A stretch of 64,000 nucleotides of DNA from Deinococci bacterium. Lineage in GTDB: Bacteria; Deinococcota; Deinococci; Deinococcales; Trueperaceae. Location of the stretch: contig JASBRS010000010.1 in the NCBI GenBank assembly GCA_030149325.1, positions 105,889-169,888 of the forward strand, read 5' to 3'. Position 1 is the first letter of the stretch; every line of letters starts with the position of its first letter. A model generated the notes under the pieces. That model saw nothing but the letters and a program-made list of their open reading frames with translations. It was not told the DNA's origin and searched no databases. Made by a program: the position numbers and the translations under genes. Below are positions 24,934 to 33,899 of the stretch, in pieces.

Positions 24934-25585
24934 CCGGGATCCACACCATGTCGGTGGGGATCACCGCGCCGTCGTTCAGCAGGGTGGTGCGGCCCACCAG
25001 GTAGGTCTTCCAACCCGGTTGCAGGGTCGACCCCACCGCCACCGAGACGAGGCCGGCGGCGTTCGGGAACTTGCTGAAGGTGAGCTCGAGCTGGCCCCCC
25101 GCCAGCGTGGGCAGGGTGAGGCGGCCGGTGGCCGCGACCGAGCGGGCCTTGAGGTCGGCGGTGGTGAACCGCCCCGGCACCATCAGCCCCTGGAGCACCG
25201 CCTTGATGTCGGCGGGGCTGCGCATGAGCTGGCCGAACGCCTTCTGGCCCAGGGTGTTGGCGAGCCTCGCGAAGCCGGCGTCGGTGGGCGCGAACAGCGT
25301 CACGGGGTCGCTGTCCTGCAGGGTGGCATCGAGGCCGCTGACGCGGAGCGCGACCACCGTGCAGGTGAAGCTGTCCTCGGGATGCGGCGTGCTGCGGTAG
25401 CAGGCGGCGACGGGCCTCTTGGCCGAGTGCGCGACCAGGAAGGACCACACCGTGCCGCTCTGGGTCGACACCACCGACGGATCGATGGCGTTGGTGGATG
25501 CGGACGCGACGCTCGTCGCTGCGAGGGCGACGAACGCCGCCGTGGCGAGCAGCAGGCGGTGGGTGCGGGCGAGCGTGCTGGTCAT
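24920..25585 (-). CDS. Secreted fasciclin (FAS1) domain protein
   Basis: 221 aa. The start chosen is ATG 25585, with GGAGAGGA upstream; an N-terminal signal peptide (LLLATAAFVALAATSVASAS) precedes a single FAS1 domain. FAS1 H1 is seen as DPVTLFAPTDAGFARLANTLGQ and the end of the domain as TTLLNDGAVIPTDMVWIPVSL. A segment with two Cys (VAACYRSTPHPEDSFTCTVV) is inserted before the domain and may form a disulphide. FAS1 domains mediate extracellular adhesion; no partner is visible here. Confidence 0.85.
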   Translation of the reverse strand: MTSTLARTHRLLLATAAFVALAATSVASASTNAIDPSVVSTQSGTVWSFLVAHSAKRPVAACYRSTPHPEDSFTCTVVALRVSGLDATLQDSDPVTLFAPTDAGFARLANTLGQKAFGQLMRSPADIKAVLQGLMVPGRFTTADLKARSVAATGRLTLPTLAGGQLELTFSKFPNAAGLVSVAVGSTLQPGWKTYLVGRTTLLNDGAVIPTDMVWIPVSLR

Positions 25586-25953
25586 GCTGGGATCCTCTCC
25601 GGGGGCGCTCCGGCTCGGGCGATCGCGGAGCACGACAATCCGGCGGCGGGCGGGGGCGCTCCCCGCGGCAGGCGGACGCCGGGCGCGGCTCCGGACCGGC
25701 GCGGGGTCCCGTCGACTCTACGTAGGCTACATGAGCGAAGCGTAGAGCCTGCCCCGGAGGGCGTTCATCGAACCTTGGGGATCGCCGGGGCCGGGAGCGT
25801 GCGGCGTCGTGCGGCGGCGCCCGGCGATGGCGGAGGTACCGCCCGGAGCGGGAGAATTCCCATCGAACCCAGGAACGACCTGCTACCGTGGGTGCGCGGA
25901 TGAGGCCCGTCGCGCGCCGGGCCGGCGCGCATGTCGAAGACGTCGGAGGTCCT
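25586..25953. other. Divergent intergenic region with an inverted repeat
   Basis: About 370 bp between the fasciclin gene (minus) and the nuclease gene (plus). It contains an inverted repeat CTCTACG ... CGTAGAG (25716-25722 / 25741-25747) enclosing a smaller dyad GTAGGCTAC (25722-25730), and a TACCGT -10-like box at 25884-25889 toward the nuclease gene. No coding sequence recognised. Confidence 0.5.
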
Positions 25954-27111
25954 GTGCGACTGCTCCACCTCGCCGATCTGCACCTCGGCTGGCGACCCGA
26001 GGGCTGGCCCGAGGAGCGGGCCGAGCAGCGACGCCAACGGCGGGACGCTGTCCTCGCCGGCGCCGTCGATGCCGCCCTGGCCGAGGGCGTGGAGCTGGTG
26101 CTGATCGTCGGGGACCTCTTCGATCACTTCGATCCCCCGACCGACCTCGTCGACGCGACCCTGGAGCAACTCCGCCGGCTCGAGCACGCCGGCATCGTGC
26201 CCGTCACCGTGCCGGGCAACCACGACGAGCTCACCTACGGCACCAGCGTCTATCGCCGACGCCGCGCGGAGTGGCCGGGGGTCCTGGTGGCCGAGCCCGC
26301 GCCGGCGCACCTCGCCAGCCTCGAGCTGGGGGGCGTCCCGGTCCACCTCTACGGCATGGCCTACACCGGGGGCGTCACCGGCGCCGACCTCCCGCTGCGC
26401 GACTTCCCCCGTCTGGAACGCTCCGGCGTCCACATCGCGGCCTACCACGGGGTGCTCGGGGTGGCCGCGCCCGGCGCCCGCACGCTGTCGCTCGACGAGG
26501 AGGCGCTGGCGGCCGCGCGCTACCACTACGTGGCGCTCGGACACCTGCACGACCCCATCCGCCACCGCTTCCCGGCGGGACCCGCCGTCTACCCGGGCGC
26601 ACCCGAGGCGCTGGACTTCGGCGACGGCGGCTGCGGCACCCTGACGGTGGCCGAGTGGGACGGCGAGGCCATGGCGGTGCGGGAGCTGCCGCTCGCGGTG
26701 CAGAGGGTCAGCGACGTGGCCCTCGACCTGACGCCCGTCGACGACATCGGCGAGATCGACCAGGCCGTCGCTGCGCTGGCCGATCCCGACGCGGTCCAGC
26801 GGGTGCGGCTCGAGGGCGCGCTGTGGCTCCCCGAGCTCGACGTACGGGCGCTCGAGGAGCGCCATGCCCACGCCTTCTTCCACCTCGAGATCCTCGACGA
26901 CCTGACCGGGCTCGCCCCGGAGCTGATCGCGCGCTGGGCGGAGGAGGCGAGCGTGCGCGGGGCCTTCGTGGCGCGCATGCTGGAGCGCCTGCAGGGCAGC
27001 GGGACGGCCTCGCGCGAGCGGCTCGAACGGGCGCTGCGCTGGGGGGTCGCGGCGCTGGCGGGGACGGGCGCGCCATCGGAGCGCGTGCGGCCGCCGGAGG
27101 GTCCGCCGTGA
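25954..27111 (+). CDS. SbcD/YhaO-like metallophosphoesterase (DNA nuclease subunit)
   Basis: 385 aa. The start chosen is GTG 25954, with GGAGGT just upstream, because the phosphoesterase core begins at once (VRLLHLADLHLGW); ATG 25900 would add 18 atypical residues. All calcineurin-like metal motifs are present: HLADLHLG, IVGDLFDHFDPP, VPGNHDEL, AAYHGVLG and ALGHLHDP. This Mre11/SbcD-type fold makes a Mn-dependent exo/endonuclease. The gene overlaps the start of a large coiled-coil ATPase (GTGA), the usual SbcD-SbcC or YhaO-YhaN pairing, suggesting a role in DNA end processing. Confidence 0.88.
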   Translation: MRLLHLADLHLGWRPEGWPEERAEQRRQRRDAVLAGAVDAALAEGVELVLIVGDLFDHFDPPTDLVDATLEQLRRLEHAGIVPVTVPGNHDELTYGTSVYRRRRAEWPGVLVAEPAPAHLASLELGGVPVHLYGMAYTGGVTGADLPLRDFPRLERSGVHIAAYHGVLGVAAPGARTLSLDEEALAAARYHYVALGHLHDPIRHRFPAGPAVYPGAPEALDFGDGGCGTLTVAEWDGEAMAVRELPLAVQRVSDVALDLTPVDDIGEIDQAVAALADPDAVQRVRLEGALWLPELDVRALEERHAHAFFHLEILDDLTGLAPELIARWAEEASVRGAFVARMLERLQGSGTASRERLERALRWGVAALAGTGAPSERVRPPEGPP

Positions 27112-30100
27112 GTCGGCGAGGTCGCTCCGGCACGGGCCCGCGCCGTCCGCCGAAGGCGGGCGGCGTACGACACCCGGTCGGCGTGCTGTGGGAGCGGCTC
27201 GAGGTCGAAGGGGTGACGTCGCTGGGGGCGCTCGACGTCCGCTTCCCCGCCGGACTCGGCACCCTCATCCGGCCCAACGAGTGGGGCAAGAGCCGCGTGG
27301 TGCGGGCGTTGGTGGCGGCGCTGTTCGGGGCGCCGCTCGACGAGGACGCGGGGCGCGGCGAGGGGGAGGCACCCGCGGGCAGCCTGCGGTTGAGGTTCGT
27401 GGGCGTCGACGGCGTGCGCTACCGGCTGGCGCGCGACCTGGCCTCGGGCGAGGCCAGGCTCGAGCGCCTCGAAGGCGCCGGGGATCCCGAGGACGATGGG
27501 GCCTGGATCGCCGTCGATGTCGCCGACGACGCCACCGTCGAGGACGCCCTGCACGCGGCCATCGGCCTCGCCGACCGCGACACGTTCGTGCAGAGCTTCT
27601 GCGTCACCCAGCCCCTGCCGCGCGCCGAACGGGTCGGCTCCGAGGTGCAGCGCCTGCTGATGGGCGCCGGGCGCGGCGGGGTCGAGCGCGCCCTCGCCGA
27701 GCTCGAGGACGAGCTGGCGTGGCGGACCCGGGAGGCTCCGGCCTGGGATGCCGACGGGGGCGGCGACGACGGCGCCCTGGAGCGTGCCGAGGCGCGCCTG
27801 GCCACCTTGGAGTCCGAGTTGAAGGCGGGTCGGGAGGCGACCGACGGGGTCCAGGAGGCCGCCAGGGCGCTGGCCGAAGCGGAGGCGCGCCGCGAGCGGC
27901 ACCGCGAGGAGGCCGCGCGGATCGAGCTCGAGGCCGACCGCCTGCGCGCCTACCTGACGCGGCGCCGCACCCTCGAGCAACGCCTCGAGGCCGAGCGCAG
28001 CGCGGCCCAGACGCTCGCGCGCGCCGAAGCGCTGCAGGCGGAGGCCGCGCGCGCCGCTGCCCGCGTGGCCGAGGTCTGGCCCGAGCTGGCCGAGGCCCCC
28101 GACGACGGGGAGGCCCACCTGGCCTCGCTGATGGCTGCCGAGCGCAGCATCGCCGAGATCTCCACCACGCTCGCCAACGCCGAACGCGCCCTGGAGGTCG
28201 CCCGCCGCGCGGCGTCCGAGCGCGGTCGCGAGCTCGAGCGCCACGCCGCCCACGCCCCGATCGACGACGACGAGGGGCTCACCGTCGACGCGGTGCGGGA
28301 GCTGCGGGCCGGCGCCGAGCAGGCGGCCGCCGATTGGCGCGCCTACCTCCGGCGCGAGGAGGCGGTGGCGGAGGCGCGCGACGGCCTGCGGCCGTACGCC
28401 CTGCTGGCGATGGCGCCCGAGCAGGACCGCGCCTTGCTGAGGCGCTACGACTACGAGGCCGAGACGCGCGTCCGGGCCGCCGAGGGGTTGGAGGCGGCGG
28501 TACGGGAGGCGCGCGCCGAGCGGCGGCGGCTGCTCGTCCCCGATCCGTCGCTGCCGAACGACCTCGAGGCCGAGGCGCTGCGTGCCGCGCTGGCGTCGCC
28601 GCAGCGCTGGCGCCGCTCCGGCGTGACGCGCCTGGGGGCGGGGGCGCTGGCCGGCGCCGGCGCCCTGTGGCTGGGCATGCAGGCGGTGGGCGTGGCGCTG
28701 GCGGCCGGCGTCGCGGGCCTGGTCGGTCTCGGGGTGGCCGCGCTGGTGCGGCCGGTCCCGATCGGCGGTCCGCGCCTGCAGCGCTTCCGTGGGCGCAGCC
28801 GCGCCGAGCTCCAGGAGCTGCTCGGTCACTACGAGACGTGGCGGGCGCAGCCCGTGCCCACGCGCCGCGACGTGGCCCGGCTGGAGGGCGAGATGGGGGC
28901 CGCGCGCGAGCAGCTACGCGCCTTCCAGCGCCGCATGCAGCCCTACCAGGAGGCCTTCCCCGAGCCGGGCACGGCCTACGATGCCTTCCGCGATGCGCAG
29001 CGCACGCTCCAGCAGCGCGAGGAGGTGCATCGCGAGCTGAGCATCCGCACCTTCGGGGTGGCGCCCGAGGACGTCAAGGCCCGCTCGCCGCTCGACATGC
29101 CCGCGCCCTGGCCGCAGCTCGCCGCCTTCGCCGAGGCGCGCGGCGGGCGGGCGCACGGCCTCGCCGAGCTGGGGACGTTCCTGACCAGGCTCGAGCCGTC
29201 GGCCTGGGACGACGTGCTGGCAGCCGCGCAGGGGCGCGACGACGCCAGGCGCGGCCACCGTGCCGAGCGCGAGCGCCTGCGCCGCGAGGTGGCGGTGGCC
29301 GACACCGTGCTCGAGGAGCGCGAGGCCACCGTGACGGCCCTTCGCGCCGAGCTGCACGCCGCGGAGGCGTCGCGGGACGCCGACAGCGCACCCCTGGAGG
29401 CCCTCCTGGAGGCGACCGATGGGGACGCCGCCGAGCTGCTGCGCCGCTGGCGCGAGCGCGACCAGGCCCTGCAGGAGGCGGAGCGCTCGTTCGACGCCCT
29501 CGCTTCGCTGCTCGACACCGCCGATTGCGAGTCGGTCGACGCCCTGCGCGAGCGCTTCCGTCACCTCGAGGCCGAGGTGCGGGAGGAGCGCGAGGCGGTC
29601 GACGCGCTGGCCGAGGCCCAGCCCGATCTGCCGCGGGCGGCGTCGGCGTTCGATCGCGCCCGGCTGCTCGATCGCCTGGAGTCGCTCGAGGAGCGCATGG
29701 CGCTGGAGCGCAGCGCGCGGGAGGCCGCCGAGGCCGAGGTGTACGAGCGCACCCGCGAGCTGGCGGCGCGGCAGGCGAAGCCGGTGGTCCACCTCGCCAA
29801 GGCCACGGCCGAGCGCGCCGAGCTGCTCGCCCGACGCGACGCGCTCCGGGCCGAGATCGCGGCGTTGACGCTGGCGCACGAGGAGCTGCGGGCGGCCGTC
29901 CGCGACTTCCAGGGCAGCTACCGTGAGCGGCTCGAGCGCCTGGCCTCCGATCACTTCGCCGCCCTCACCGATCGCGACGCCCGCCGGGTGAGCCTGCTCG
30001 ACGACTTCGCGGTGCGCGTGATCGAGCCCGACGGGGAGGAGCGCGCACCGCAGCAGCTCAGCCGCGGCGCCCAGGACCAGCTCGCGCTGGCCCTCCGGCT

Positions 30101-30293
30101 CGCCATCGCCGACCACGTGGCCGACGACGTGCGTCTGCCGCTGGTGCTCGACGACCCGGTGCTGCACTTCGACGCCGAACGACTCGAACTCCTGCGCGGG
30201 TCCCTCGAGCGGGTGGCGCGCCAGCGCCAGGTGGTCCTGCTCAGCCACGATGCCGCCTTCGCGGCGTGGGGGGAGAGCGTCACCGTCGACTGA
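27108..30293 (+). CDS. SbcC/YhaN-like AAA ATPase with long coiled coil
   Basis: 1061 aa. GTG start overlapping the nuclease stop. The P-loop is GTLIRPNEWGKSRVVRAL near residues 50-65, the GxNexGKS form used by SbcC, RecF and YhaN. Glu/Arg/Ala-rich coiled coils fill roughly residues 220-460 and 600-940. A hydrophobic stretch around residues 510-545 (LGAGALAGAGALWLGMQAVG, VALAAGVAGLVGLGVAALV) looks like a membrane hairpin, as in YhaN-type proteins. The C-terminus has the ABC signature LSRGAQDQLALALRLAIADHV and Walker B LPLVLDDPVLHFD. It should bridge DNA ends and drive the partner nuclease. Confidence 0.88.
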   Translation: MSRRGRSGTGPRRPPKAGGVRHPVGVLWERLEVEGVTSLGALDVRFPAGLGTLIRPNEWGKSRVVRALVAALFGAPLDEDAGRGEGEAPAGSLRLRFVGVDGVRYRLARDLASGEARLERLEGAGDPEDDGAWIAVDVADDATVEDALHAAIGLADRDTFVQSFCVTQPLPRAERVGSEVQRLLMGAGRGGVERALAELEDELAWRTREAPAWDADGGGDDGALERAEARLATLESELKAGREATDGVQEAARALAEAEARRERHREEAARIELEADRLRAYLTRRRTLEQRLEAERSAAQTLARAEALQAEAARAAARVAEVWPELAEAPDDGEAHLASLMAAERSIAEISTTLANAERALEVARRAASERGRELERHAAHAPIDDDEGLTVDAVRELRAGAEQAAADWRAYLRREEAVAEARDGLRPYALLAMAPEQDRALLRRYDYEAETRVRAAEGLEAAVREARAERRRLLVPDPSLPNDLEAEALRAALASPQRWRRSGVTRLGAGALAGAGALWLGMQAVGVALAAGVAGLVGLGVAALVRPVPIGGPRLQRFRGRSRAELQELLGHYETWRAQPVPTRRDVARLEGEMGAAREQLRAFQRRMQPYQEAFPEPGTAYDAFRDAQRTLQQREEVHRELSIRTFGVAPEDVKARSPLDMPAPWPQLAAFAEARGGRAHGLAELGTFLTRLEPSAWDDVLAAAQGRDDARRGHRAERERLRREVAVADTVLEEREATVTALRAELHAAEASRDADSAPLEALLEATDGDAAELLRRWRERDQALQEAERSFDALASLLDTADCESVDALRERFRHLEAEVREEREAVDALAEAQPDLPRAASAFDRARLLDRLESLEERMALERSAREAAEAEVYERTRELAARQAKPVVHLAKATAERAELLARRDALRAEIAALTLAHEELRAAVRDFQGSYRERLERLASDHFAALTDRDARRVSLLDDFAVRVIEPDGEERAPQQLSRGAQDQLALALRLAIADHVADDVRLPLVLDDPVLHFDAERLELLRGSLERVARQRQVVLLSHDAAFAAWGESVTVD

Positions 30294-30423
30294 GCGGTTC
30301 CGCGGAGCGCCGTGGTTTCACCGTTGTGTCGTGGTACCGGAGCCAGGGACAACACCCCCTGAACAGCCGAGGACGCTGTCCCAGAGGTGGTTCACGGGGA
30401 TCCGACGGGATGTACGTGCTTCC

Positions 30424-30452
30424 TTGTGGCGCGCAGGCGGGTTCGCTACACT
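30424..30452 (+). promoter_or_regulatory. Promoter of the 30511 gene
   Basis: TTGTGG (30424-30429), 17-bp spacer, TACACT (30447-30452). It predicts a leader of about 50 nt ending in AGGAGA before the ATG. Confidence 0.65.
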
Positions 30453-30510
30453 GGTGCCGATCCACCCCCAAGTGAAGACACCTACACATCGTGGATCTAG
30501 GAGACGTTGC

Positions 30511-30888
30511 ATGCCGCAGGCAGAAGCGAAAGTCCTGATTCCGGAGGACCGGATCGCGGAGTTCTACCGCATGGTGGGGGTGTGGTTGGACCGCGACCGG
30601 AGCGGGCAGAAGGGCGAACCGAGCTTGTCGCCCAAGAGCCGCTACGCTCCCCTCCAAGAGCATCTCGAGGGCCTCGGTCGCGAGCGCAAGAAGGTCAGTC
30701 TGCGCTTCGACGACATCAGCAAGGTCCTCGGGAAGACGCTTCCCAGGTCGGCCTTCGCGCACCGCGCGTGGTGGGCCAACACCAGCTCGCACGCGCAGGC
30801 CCTGGCCTGGCTGTCGGCGGGCTGGAAGGTCGAGCACGTCGACCTGAGCGGCAAGTCGGTCGAGTTCGTGCGCCCGGGCAAGGCCTGA
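30511..30888 (+). CDS. Small protein with a DUF7662-like domain
   Basis: 125 aa; AGGAGA precedes the ATG. From residue 45 it follows a widespread small-domain pattern I believe is Pfam DUF7662: SRYAPLQEHLEGL, then FDDISKVLGKTLPRSAFAHRAWWANTSSHAQALAWLSAGWKV and VEFVRPG. The domain is of unknown function, often found in short stand-alone proteins or fused to other modules. The N-terminal 45 residues are a polar helical region. It forms its own unit, with a promoter 60 bp upstream and a hairpin terminator downstream. Lower in GC3 than its neighbours at several codons, but not strikingly. Confidence 0.75.
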   Translation: MPQAEAKVLIPEDRIAEFYRMVGVWLDRDRSGQKGEPSLSPKSRYAPLQEHLEGLGRERKKVSLRFDDISKVLGKTLPRSAFAHRAWWANTSSHAQALAWLSAGWKVEHVDLSGKSVEFVRPGKA

Positions 30889-30934
30889 GCCGACCGGACC
30901 GACGCGGCTCGCCGCACCCAACGAGGAGATGGAT

Positions 30935-30962
30935 GACCCCGGGGAGACCCCTCCCCGGGGTC
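30935..30962. terminator. Hairpin between convergent genes
   Basis: Perfect 12-bp stem GACCCCGGGGAG / CTCCCCGGGGTC with an ACCC loop, placed between the 30511 gene and the convergent P-type ATPase (ends 30989). It can serve both. Confidence 0.65.
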
Positions 30963-30988
30963 CGTCGTGGGGGCTCGGGGGCGGTCGC

Positions 30989-32635
30989 TCACGACACGCG
31001 GCCCCAGCCCAGCGCCTTGCCGAGCTGAGCCAGCGCCACCGGAGCCAGGCTGCCGCCCGCCACCAGCGCCCACGCGCGGGCGTCGAGCGGGGCGATGCTC
31101 AGGACCTCGCGCGCACCCGGGATGGCCACGGCGGCCAGCAGCAGGGCCACGCAGAGCAGCAAGGCCATCCACACCCAGGGGTTGCGGGTGATCTCGTTCG
31201 ACGCCCAGCCGCTGCCCGGCTCGCGCATGTCGAAGACGTGCCAGAGCTGCGCGAAGGCCAGCGTCAGGAACGACACCGTCACCGCCTCCGTGCGCTCCAT
31301 GGCCAGCGGGCCCAACGCCAGCGCGAAGCCGCCGAGCACCGAGGCGGTGATGAGCAACGCGTAGGCGCTGAGGCTCCGCCAGTGGCGGGCCGCCAGCACC
31401 GGCTCGCGCGGGTCGCGTGGCGGGCGGGCCAGGACGTTGGGAGCGCCCTCCCCGGCGCCCAGGGCGAGGGCCGGGAAGACGTCGGTCACCAGGTTCAGGA
31501 ACAGGATCTGCAGCGGCAACAGCGGCAGCGGCGCGCCGAAGGCGCTGGCCGCACCGATGACCAGGATCTCCGAGAGGTTGCACGACAGCAGGTAGAGCAC
31601 GAAGGCGCGGATGTCGTCGAAGATGATGCGCCCCTGGCGTACGGCCTCGACGATCGTCCCGAAGGCGTCGTCCTTGAGCACCATGTCGGCCGCTTCGCGC
31701 GCCACCTCGGTGCCGCGCAGCCCCATGGCCACGCCGATGTCGGCCTTCTTGAGGGCCGGCGCGTCGTTCACGCCGTCGCCGGTCATGGCCACGATGGCGC
31801 CGCGCTGCTGGTAGTGGCGGATCAGCTCGAGCTTCTGCTCGGGGCTGACGCGCGCCAGGATGTCGGCCGAGCGCAGCGCCTCCCAGGCGCCGTCGGGGTC
31901 CTGCGATCGCAGCTCCGCCATCTCACGCCCGGTCAGGACCCGCGCCTCGCCCTCGGTGAGCCCCACCGAGCTGCCGATGCTGGCCGCCGTGACCGGTTGA
32001 TCGCCGGTGACCATCACCACCCGGATGCCCGCCCGCCTGCAGGCCCGGATGGCGGCGCTCACGTCGCCGCGCGGCGGGTCGCGCAGGGCGACCAGCCCCA
32101 GCAGGGTGAGGCCGCGGTAGGGGTCGGCGTCGACGGACGCGACGGTCCCGGAGGCCAGCGCCAGGACGCGCAGGCCGTGGGCCGCCAGGCGTTCGTTGCG
32201 GTCGTGCCAGCGCAGGCGCTCGTCCGCCGTCAGCGGCCGGGCCCCCTCACCGGACGCGACCGCGGTGCAGACCTCCAGCACCGCCTCCGGCGCGCCCTTG
32301 ACGGCGACCTCCAGGGCCCCCGCGTCGGCGCTGCGATGGACGGTGGCCATCATGGTGGTGTCGGGATCGAAGGCCACCTCCTGGACCTCGGGGCGGTCGG
32401 CCAGCAGGACGTCGCGGTGCAGGCCGCCCCGCTCCGCCGCCTCCAGCAGCGCCAGCTCCAGGGGGTCGCCGATGCCGCGCCCGGACGCTCCGCCCGCGGC
32501 CGTGTCGCGGTCCAGGGCGGCGTTGCTGCACAGGGCGGCGGCATGGAGCGCGCGGCGCAACGCCGGGAGACCGGCGGGAGCCACGGGCGTGTCGTCCAGC
32601 ACGAAGTCGGCCGCGCCGTCGATGGGCAGCGTCAC
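30989..32635 (-). CDS. P-type ATPase C-terminal fragment
   Basis: 548 aa if translation restarts at GTG 32635: nucleotide-binding domain, the conserved TGDGVNDAPAL hinge and TM5-TM10. There is no clear Shine-Dalgarno before the GTG (the upstream bases are CCCTAGGGTCGG), so restart would rely on coupling to the TAG 6 nt upstream. Complementation in trans by the N-terminal fragment is conceivable but unproven. Confidence 0.65.
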   Translation of the reverse strand: MTLPIDGAADFVLDDTPVAPAGLPALRRALHAAALCSNAALDRDTAAGGASGRGIGDPLELALLEAAERGGLHRDVLLADRPEVQEVAFDPDTTMMATVHRSADAGALEVAVKGAPEAVLEVCTAVASGEGARPLTADERLRWHDRNERLAAHGLRVLALASGTVASVDADPYRGLTLLGLVALRDPPRGDVSAAIRACRRAGIRVVMVTGDQPVTAASIGSSVGLTEGEARVLTGREMAELRSQDPDGAWEALRSADILARVSPEQKLELIRHYQQRGAIVAMTGDGVNDAPALKKADIGVAMGLRGTEVAREAADMVLKDDAFGTIVEAVRQGRIIFDDIRAFVLYLLSCNLSEILVIGAASAFGAPLPLLPLQILFLNLVTDVFPALALGAGEGAPNVLARPPRDPREPVLAARHWRSLSAYALLITASVLGGFALALGPLAMERTEAVTVSFLTLAFAQLWHVFDMREPGSGWASNEITRNPWVWMALLLCVALLLAAVAIPGAREVLSIAPLDARAWALVAGGSLAPVALAQLGKALGWGRVS

Positions 32636-32641
32636 CCGACC

Positions 32642-33730
32642 CTAGGGCAGCCACAGGCTCTCGACCGTCATGCGGTTCTCGGTCAGCGTGCCGGTCTTGT
32701 CGGTGAACACGACGCTGGTCGCACCCAGCGTCTCGACCGCGGCCAGACGGTTCACCAGCGCGTTGCGGTCGGCCATGCGTCGCATCCCGCGCGCCAGCGT
32801 CACGGTGGCGATGATCGGCAGCCCCTCGGGAACGGTCGCGACCGCCAGCGCGATGGCCGTCTCCAGGATCAACAGCCACGGCTTGCCGGCGCCGAGGCCG
32901 GTGACGGCGATGACCGCGGCGACCGCCAGCGTCACCCACACCAGGCGCTGCCCCAGCCGGTCGAGCCGCTTCTCGAGCGGCGTCGTCTCGTCGGCGGCGT
33001 CGGCCACCAACTGCGAGATGCGCCCCAGCTCGGTCGCCATGCCGGTGGCCACGACCACGCCGGCGCCCGAGCCGCGGCTGATCGAGGTGCCCTTGTAGAG
33101 CATGCAGCGACGCTCGGCCAGCGGCGTGTCGGCGGGCAGCTCCGCCGTCGACTTGGTGACCGGCAGCGACTCGCCGGTCAGGGCCGACTCGTTGGCCTGG
33201 AGCTTCGAGGCCTCGAGCAGCCGCACGTCGGCCGTCACCACGTCGCCGCCCTCGACCAGGACGAGGTCGCCCGGAACCAGGGCGTCGGCCTCCACGGCCG
33301 TGATGCGGCCGTCGCGGCGCACCGTCGCGCGCACCCGGCCGAGCCGCCGCAACGCCTCCATCGAGCGCACCGCGCGCAGCTCGGTGACGAAGCCGATGGC
33401 GGCGTTCAGCACCAGCACCACCACGATGGCGAGGGCCTCGACCCACTGCCCGAAGGCGGCGGAGAGCGCCGCAGCCACGACGAGCAGCCCCACCAGCAGG
33501 CTGCGGAACTGCGCTCCCAGCACCTGCCAGGCGCTGCGGCGCGGGGCCTGGCGCAGGACGTTGGGGCCGTGGCGCTCGAGCCGTCGCGCGACCTCGGCCT
33601 CGTCCAGGCCCTGTTCGTCCGCACCGAGCGCCGCCAGGACGGCGTCGCCCGCTTCGGTCCAGGGCGCGGCCGGGAGGGTAGGCGTGCCGGCGTCCCCCGG
33701 GACGGGTCCCGCTGGGCCCCATGCGGTCAT
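32642..33730 (-). CDS. P-type ATPase N-terminal fragment (up to the amber codon)
   Basis: 362 aa: cation ATPase N-domain, TM1-TM4, actuator domain and the DKTGT phosphorylation site, then TAG within the first residues of the nucleotide-binding domain. It cannot bind ATP or close the cycle alone. The coding potential on either side of TAG is continuous and in frame, so this is either a recent nonsense mutation, a base-call error, or (less likely) readthrough. Confidence 0.75.
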   Translation of the reverse strand: MTAWGPAGPVPGDAGTPTLPAAPWTEAGDAVLAALGADEQGLDEAEVARRLERHGPNVLRQAPRRSAWQVLGAQFRSLLVGLLVVAAALSAAFGQWVEALAIVVVLVLNAAIGFVTELRAVRSMEALRRLGRVRATVRRDGRITAVEADALVPGDLVLVEGGDVVTADVRLLEASKLQANESALTGESLPVTKSTAELPADTPLAERRCMLYKGTSISRGSGAGVVVATGMATELGRISQLVADAADETTPLEKRLDRLGQRLVWVTLAVAAVIAVTGLGAGKPWLLILETAIALAVATVPEGLPIIATVTLARGMRRMADRNALVNRLAAVETLGATSVVFTDKTGTLTENRMTVESLWLP

Positions 33731-33735
33731 GCCCC

Positions 33736-33741
33736 AGCCTA
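33736..33741 (-). promoter_or_regulatory. -10 box, leaderless start of the P-type ATPase
   Basis: TAGGCT on the minus strand, 5 nt upstream of the ATG at 33730; there is no Shine-Dalgarno between them. Confidence 0.45.
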
Positions 33742-33899
33742 GCCACCCTCGGCTCCCCGCCGCGAGGGGCGAGTGACCTGCTGCCGTGTCGTCCGGGACG
33801 CAGTCGTCGACCGCCCACCGCAGGTAGGCTCGACGGCACACGCACGTGATCGGCGCCCCGCTACGGGGGGCCGCACGTTGGCGAAGGAGGCGGTTGCAC

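Larger units (their letters stand above)
30989..33730 (-). pseudogene. P2-type cation (Ca2+-type) ATPase interrupted by an in-frame TAG
   Basis: One 914-codon frame, the full P2-ATPase length, broken only by TAG at 32644-32642 (codon 363). The upstream part (362 aa) has TGES in the actuator domain (NESALTGESLPVTKS), VATVPEGLPI in TM4 as in SERCA pumps, and phosphorylation Asp344 in VFTDKTGTLTENRM. The part after the stop has the nucleotide domain (VKGAPEAVLEVC), the hinge MVTGDQPVTA, AMTGDGVNDAPALKKADIG, and TM5-TM10 (NLVTDVFPALAL). Both parts are in the same frame and well conserved. A GTG three codons past the stop could restart translation of a 548-aa fragment. The start ATG 33730 has TAGGCT 5 nt upstream, a leaderless arrangement. 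Confidence 0.8.

Noticed and set aside
32642..32644. TAG in the P-type ATPase as pyrrolysine, or a selenium-linked recoding
   Set aside because: Selenocysteine uses UGA, not UAG, and nothing in the window suggests pyrrolysine machinery; mutation or sequencing error is simpler.
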